Shown here: in pieces, positions 7,001 through 9,228 of the stretch
Numbering within the stretch: the stretch's first letter is position 1
How the letters are laid out: the number at the start of each line of letters is the position of its first letter
Notes under the pieces: generated by a model
Databases searched by the model: none
What the model saw: the letters and a program-made list of their open reading frames with translations, nothing else
Told to the model about the DNA's origin: nothing
Made by a program: the position numbers and the translations under genes
Assembly: GCA_025352865.1 (NCBI GenBank)
Contig: JANXSB010000342.1
Coordinates: 1-9,228 of the forward strand
Length of the DNA stretch: 9,228 nt
Source: Chthoniobacter sp.
GTDB lineage: Bacteria > Verrucomicrobiota > Verrucomicrobiia > Chthoniobacterales > Chthoniobacteraceae
Reading direction: 5' to 3'

Positions 7001-7121
7001 CGTGCAGCACCGCAAGCCCCACCGCAAGGAACGTCATGAAAGCCACCGCCAGACTCCCGGCCACCACATTGAACGGCAATCGCGTCGGCGAAGACGGCGT
7101 GGGCGGCGGGATGGGCGTCAT
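4035..7121 (-). CDS. Membrane hybrid histidine kinase, 2TM-PAS-GAF-PAS-PAS-HisKA-HATPase-REC
   Basis: This 1028-aa protein has two membrane helices (about 19-45 and 57-80) separated by a loop of only about eleven residues, then a short coiled coil. Cytoplasmic sensors follow: PAS1 (about 104-220), GAF (about 230-386; CGMASAFGVPIEVRGEVCHV and VLEFFS are typical), PAS2 (about 401-520, ends RDITERKEAE) and PAS3 (about 521-642, ends RDITERKRLE). The kinase has H-box GGIAHDFNNI with H665, N-box N773/N777, G1 DTGHGM (820-825), F-box EPFFTTK and G2 GQGTGLGLA (844-852). The C-terminal REC has E911/D912, D958 (LLFADVVLPD), T985 and K1008-P1009. Everything needed for autophosphorylation and intramolecular transfer is present. 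I place the start at 7121 (MTPIPPPTP). The frame is open 88 codons further to 7385, but that extension is Arg/Pro-rich, would precede the first membrane helix and would overlap the divergent mutarotase gene. First gene of the minus-strand cluster; no Shine-Dalgarno sequence. Confidence 0.95.
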   Translation of the reverse strand: MTPIPPPTPSSPTRLPFNVVAGSLAVAFMTFLAVGLAVLHGIAVGSLQMQGRATGGFVTAECVFAAALIVMMVLTLVLSLRRTRRLHAAAEERERMVAQLREAEMKYHTIFDNAVEGIFQTTPDGRFLTANRAMARMHGYETPEQMMGALTDVATQLYVDPAQREALLRALQTADVVSNFEFEIIRADGRTLWVRENVHAVRDESGALLYLEGTVEDVSVLWWGEQRRRLQYAMARVIADAASVEDARPKLLRTICETLEWDMGAVWDVDADAGVLHCVEVWSVPEIEIGEFEKANAAIECRRGQRLAGEVWQMAEPKWIADLAAEDAYPNARLARECGMASAFGVPIEVRGEVCHVLEFFSPKIAPPDHELLQTLGAISSQLSYLIERKRSEEALRRSEMRKAAILRAALDCIITFDLEGKITEFNPAAERAFGYTQETALGREMAELINPATLRESQQRGLALYDATNAGPAHGRRMELTAMRSDGSEFPVELAISRFVIDAKPMFTAYLRDITERKEAERLNSELAAVVANSNDAMIACTLDGVITGWNLGAERIYGYTLEEIAGRPLHMLIPPERLDEFPQTLHMVKAGQSLANYESVRLRKDGKKISVSLTDSPILGDGGRVTGLSSIARDITERKRLEGELLQAQKMDAVGRLAGGIAHDFNNILTAILGYSDLIIGQTDERQWMYKHLTEIRKAADFAASLTHQLLAFSRRQPLFLRVFNLNDSVRSMQKMLDRVIGENIAIKTQFKAEIGRLKADPGQLEQVLLNLCVNARDAMPKGGSITIQTEDVTYIFDESSSVNEMPAGEYVKLTVTDTGHGMTPEVRRHIFEPFFTTKEQGQGTGLGLATCYGIVKQSGGYITVDSAVGTGTTFAIYLPRVDESGEKSNSKMEVGQLVGGNETVLYVEDEITVRSLTTHVLLRLGYTVLEAADGKSARDAAETHGGRKIDLLFADVVLPDSGGQELAQWIRGRRAGTKILFTSGYVDESILKRHGLDASAAFLQKPFTPADLAKKVREVLDGPAA

Positions 7122-7143
7122 GGGAAAACGGAGGCAGCGCAGA

Positions 7144-7171
7144 CTTTTAGCCGGGGTGCGCCATCGTCCAA
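7144..7171 (-). promoter_or_regulatory. Candidate promoter for the membrane kinase gene
   Basis: On the minus strand TTGGAC (complement of 7166-7171) and TAAAAG (complement of 7144-7149) are separated by 16 bases. Transcription would begin near 7137, giving a leader of roughly 16 bases before the ATG at 7121. The -35 match is poor. The call rests mainly on its resemblance in sequence and spacing to the better promoter of the divergent gene. Confidence 0.35.
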
Positions 7172-7210
7172 TAGAAATTCGCAACCGCCTCCCGCCCGGC
7201 GGCATTTTTC

Positions 7211-7238
7211 TTGGCGCAGCGCGCGGCCTTTCTATAAG
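7211..7238 (+). promoter_or_regulatory. Candidate promoter for the mutarotase gene
   Basis: TTGGCG (7211-7216), a 16-base spacer and TATAAG (7233-7238) fit a sigma-70-type promoter; the -10 element matches the consensus at five of six positions. A start 6-7 bases downstream would fall at about 7244-7245, only four or five bases before the ATG at 7249. The message would then be leaderless or nearly so, consistent with the absence of a Shine-Dalgarno sequence. Confidence 0.5.
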
Positions 7239-7248
7239 TCCCCGCGCC

Positions 7249-8148
7249 ATGACGCCCGACGCCCTCCGCTCCCTCGAAATCCCCGGCCTCGCCCGCTTCG
7301 AGTCCGGCCCCGGCGGGCTGACGCGTCTCGCCGTCACCACCCCGCTCGCCGAGGCGCATGTCTGCTTGCACGGCGGGCACGTCACCCATTTTCAGCCGCG
7401 CGGCCAGAGCCCCGTCCTCTTCCTCAGCGCGCGCAGTTTTTTTGAAAACGGCCGGCCCATCCGCGGCGGCGTGCCGGTCTGCTTCCCGTGGTTCGGCCCG
7501 CGCGCCGGCCAGCCCGATGCGCCCGCCCACGGCTTTGCGCGCCTCCTGCCGTGGGAGGTCGAGTCCCTCTCCATCGACGGCGAGCACATCGTCCTCGCCG
7601 TCCTCCGCCTCGCCGCAAATGACGAGACGCGCGCGCACTGGCCGCACGATTTTGTGCTGCGCCACCACATCGTCATCGGGCAGCGCCTGACCATGATGCT
7701 CGAAGTCGAAAACACCTCGCGCGAACCCTTCACCTACGAAGCCGCGCTCCACACCTACCTCGCCGTCGCCGACGCCCGCGCCGCGACCATCACCGGCCTC
7801 GAAAACGCCCCGTACCGCGACAAGACCGACGGCTTGCAAACCAAGGTGCAGCCCGCCGAACCGCTCCGTTTCACCGGCGAGACCGACCGCATGTTTGAAA
7901 ACACCCGCGCCACCTGCACGCTCCACGACTCCGCGGGCGCGCGCCGCATCACCGTCGAAAAAAGCGGCTCCGCCACCACCGTCGTCTGGAATCCGTGGAT
8001 CGAAAAATCCGCCGCCATGAAAGACTTCGCCGACGACGAATGGCCGCGCATGGCCTGCATCGAGACGGCCAACGCCGGCACCGACGCCATCACCCTCGCG
8101 CCTGGCGCGAAGCACGCCATGCGCGCCGTCCTTTCCGTCGGAAAGTAA
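7249..8148 (+). CDS. D-hexose-6-phosphate mutarotase (YeaD family, aldose 1-epimerase-like)
   Basis: The 299-aa protein belongs to the YeaD/Ymr099c branch of the galactose mutarotase fold and is the usual length for it. Family enzymes interconvert alpha and beta anomers of hexose 6-phosphates such as glucose 6-phosphate in the cytoplasm. Visible signatures are HGGHVTHFQP (41-50), IRGGVPVCFPWFGP (71-84), AHGFARLLPW (93-102), EAALHTYLAV (164-173), VVWNPWIEKS (245-254) and MACIETAN (268-275). By analogy with the yeast enzyme, the catalytic pair would be H168 and E272, both present. There is no signal peptide. The start at 7249 is supported by family alignment at the N-terminus; the frame is open further upstream but that region is the divergent promoter and the antisense of the kinase gene. 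It is first in a plus-strand pair with a sugar permease 60 bases downstream, suggesting a role in assimilating imported sugar. Function call is firm; the in vivo substrate is inferred. Confidence 0.93.
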   Translation: MTPDALRSLEIPGLARFESGPGGLTRLAVTTPLAEAHVCLHGGHVTHFQPRGQSPVLFLSARSFFENGRPIRGGVPVCFPWFGPRAGQPDAPAHGFARLLPWEVESLSIDGEHIVLAVLRLAANDETRAHWPHDFVLRHHIVIGQRLTMMLEVENTSREPFTYEAALHTYLAVADARAATITGLENAPYRDKTDGLQTKVQPAEPLRFTGETDRMFENTRATCTLHDSAGARRITVEKSGSATTVVWNPWIEKSAAMKDFADDEWPRMACIETANAGTDAITLAPGAKHAMRAVLSVGK

Positions 8149-8156
8149 CTGGCCCG

Positions 8157-8171
8157 ACCGGAGCCTCCGGT
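8157..8171 (+). other. Short hairpin between mutarotase and permease genes
   Basis: ACCGGA (8157-8162) and TCCGGT (8166-8171) form a perfect 6-bp stem with a three-base loop, starting eight bases after the mutarotase stop codon. No T-run follows, so termination would be at most partial. It could be an attenuating or 3'-protecting element within a two-gene operon. Confidence 0.35.
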
Positions 8172-8208
8172 GCTATGGGTGGCGCGCACTTTTCCTCCGC
8201 AAAAAAAA

Positions 8209-9228
8209 ATGACCTCCCGCCTCTCGCTCCGCGACTCCGCCCTCGGGCTGGCGCTGCTCGCCATCACCGCGTTTTTTGCGTGGAAAGTGCCGGGCTTCAA
8301 CTTCCTCTCGGCGCGCAATCTTTCGCTGCTCATGATCGACTTCTCGATCACCGCCACGCTCGCCATCGGCATGCTCCTCGTCATTTTGCCGGGGCACATC
8401 GACCTGAGCGCGGGGAGCGGCGTGGGGCTGATCGGCGGAATCGCCGCGGTGCTCGTGACGGGGCACGCGTGGCCCGCGCCGCTGGCGCTGCTCGCGGGGC
8501 TGGCGGTGGCGCTGGGGCTGTGGTGGGCCATGGGTTCGCTGATCGTGCGGCAGCGCATCCCGGCGTTCATCATCACGCTCGGCGGGCTGCTGCTTTTCAA
8601 GGGGCTCTTTCTCCGTGTGATCAACAACCACACCGTCCCGGTGGTGGCCGGCGGACAAGTGAATCTGTACTCCGCGCTCACCACTTTCTACCTCCCGCAC
8701 TGGGCCGGCTACGCGGTCGCCGCGCTGGTCATCGGCGCGCTCGCCGTGGGGCGCTGGAAAGGGCGCGCGCAGCGGCTGGCGCACGCGCTGCCGGTGGCCG
8801 AGGGCGAGGTCGCTTTCCTCCAGCTTTTCATCACCGCGCAGGTCATCGCCCTCTTCGTCATCGTCACCAATCAATTCCGCGGCGTCCCGCTCCCCGCCTT
8901 GATCCTCGGCGCAGTCGCCCTGCTCGTGTGGGTGCTCACCCAGCACACCCCGTGGGGCCGCTACCTCTACGCCATCGGCGGCAATGAGGAAGCCGCCGTC
9001 ATCTCCGGCATCCCCGTCGCGCGCGTCACCGTCGGTGCCTTCACCCTCATGGGCGCCATCGTCGCCCTCACCGGCTTTTTGCAAACCGCCTACGGCGGCG
9101 CGAGCACCACGACCGTCGGCGACCTCATGGAGCTCGACGCCGTGGCCGCCTGCGTCATCGGCGGCGTCTCCCTGCGCGGCGGACGCGGCACCGTCCTCGG
9201 CGTCCTTTTCGGCGCGCTCATCATGGCC
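8209..9228 (+). CDS. xylH: XylH-type sugar ABC transporter permease (partial)
   Basis: The frame opens at 8209 and is uninterrupted for 340 codons to the right edge; the family is usually about 380-400 residues, so roughly the last 50 are missing. It is a hydrophobic, multi-spanning inner-membrane permease of the branched BPD_transp_2 type. Family landmarks are FNFLSARNLS (30-39), HIDLSAGSGVGLIGGIAA (63-80), IPAFIITLGGLLLFKGL (117-133), the coupling segment YAIGGNEEAAVISGI (254-268) and ELDAVAACVIGGVSLRGGRG (308-327). The extended middle loop with RWKGRAQR (182-189) and FRGVPLPALIL (223-233) resembles E. coli XylH more than RbsC. It would form the channel of a high-affinity pentose-type importer together with an ATPase and a periplasmic binding protein, neither of which is in the window. 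The start is set by the ATG following a run of A; there is no Shine-Dalgarno sequence. Family is secure; xylose as substrate is inferred. Confidence 0.9.
   Translation, partial: MTSRLSLRDSALGLALLAITAFFAWKVPGFNFLSARNLSLLMIDFSITATLAIGMLLVILPGHIDLSAGSGVGLIGGIAAVLVTGHAWPAPLALLAGLAVALGLWWAMGSLIVRQRIPAFIITLGGLLLFKGLFLRVINNHTVPVVAGGQVNLYSALTTFYLPHWAGYAVAALVIGALAVGRWKGRAQRLAHALPVAEGEVAFLQLFITAQVIALFVIVTNQFRGVPLPALILGAVALLVWVLTQHTPWGRYLYAIGGNEEAAVISGIPVARVTVGAFTLMGAIVALTGFLQTAYGGASTTTVGDLMELDAVAACVIGGVSLRGGRGTVLGVLFGALIMA

Noticed and set aside
7122..7385. An 88-residue N-terminal extension of the membrane kinase starting at 7385
   Set aside because: It would overlap the divergent mutarotase start and promoter, is Arg/Pro-rich without structure, and the first membrane helix fits a start at 7121.
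3519..7445. A 1308-codon plus-strand open frame antisense to the membrane kinase and pseudopilin-like gene
   Set aside because: The minus strand carries unmistakable kinase, PAS, GAF and receiver motifs. The plus frame is Arg/His/Ala/Glu-rich with no recognisable domain, as expected of the antisense of GC-rich coding DNA.
8173..9084. Minus-strand 303-codon frame across the permease gene
   Set aside because: It is antisense to a permease with clear family motifs and is an Arg/Asp/Gly/His-rich shadow.

Overview
The window is GC-rich, densely coding bacterial DNA. A member of the Verrucomicrobiota (Opitutaceae/Chthoniobacter-like) is the best guess. This is an inference from three things: a fibronectin-III-type hypothetical protein of a kind common in that phylum, an uncleaved pseudopilin-like protein, and start codons without Shine-Dalgarno sequences. 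No rRNA or other marker gene is present to confirm it.

Layout. (a) 1-134, minus strand: the N-terminus of a membrane-anchored protein that runs off the left edge. (b) 135-907: about 770 bases without a convincing gene. From about 350 to 800 it is dominated by a degenerate 21-bp tandem repeat (core GCGGGTTTGCTTTT). The first copies are inverted, there is a hairpin at the orientation switch (417-435), and the array closes with a long terminator-like hairpin (761-800). (c) 908-1663, plus strand: a possible 21-residue ORF sharing an ATGA stop/start with a 210-aa helical plus FN3-like protein, ended by a strong intrinsic terminator. (d) 7121 down to 1712, minus strand: a likely operon of a 1028-aa membrane hybrid histidine kinase (2 TM-PAS-GAF-PAS-PAS-HisKA-HATPase-REC), a 149-aa pseudopilin-like membrane-anchored protein, and a 562-aa soluble REC-HisKA-HATPase-REC kinase. 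(e) 7122-7248: a compact divergent promoter region with two look-alike promoters. (f) 7249-9228, plus strand: a D-hexose-6-phosphate mutarotase (YeaD family), then a XylH-type sugar ABC permease cut by the right edge.

How the genes may work together. The minus-strand cluster looks like a signalling cascade with three receiver domains and two kinases but no DNA-binding output or HPt protein in view, so its target lies elsewhere. The plus-strand pair points to sugar uptake and entry into sugar-phosphate metabolism. The shared 127-bp intergenic region makes it possible, but unproven, that the kinases and the sugar genes are co-regulated. The least ordinary items are the 21-bp array and the ATGA-coupled small ORF in front of the FN3-like gene.
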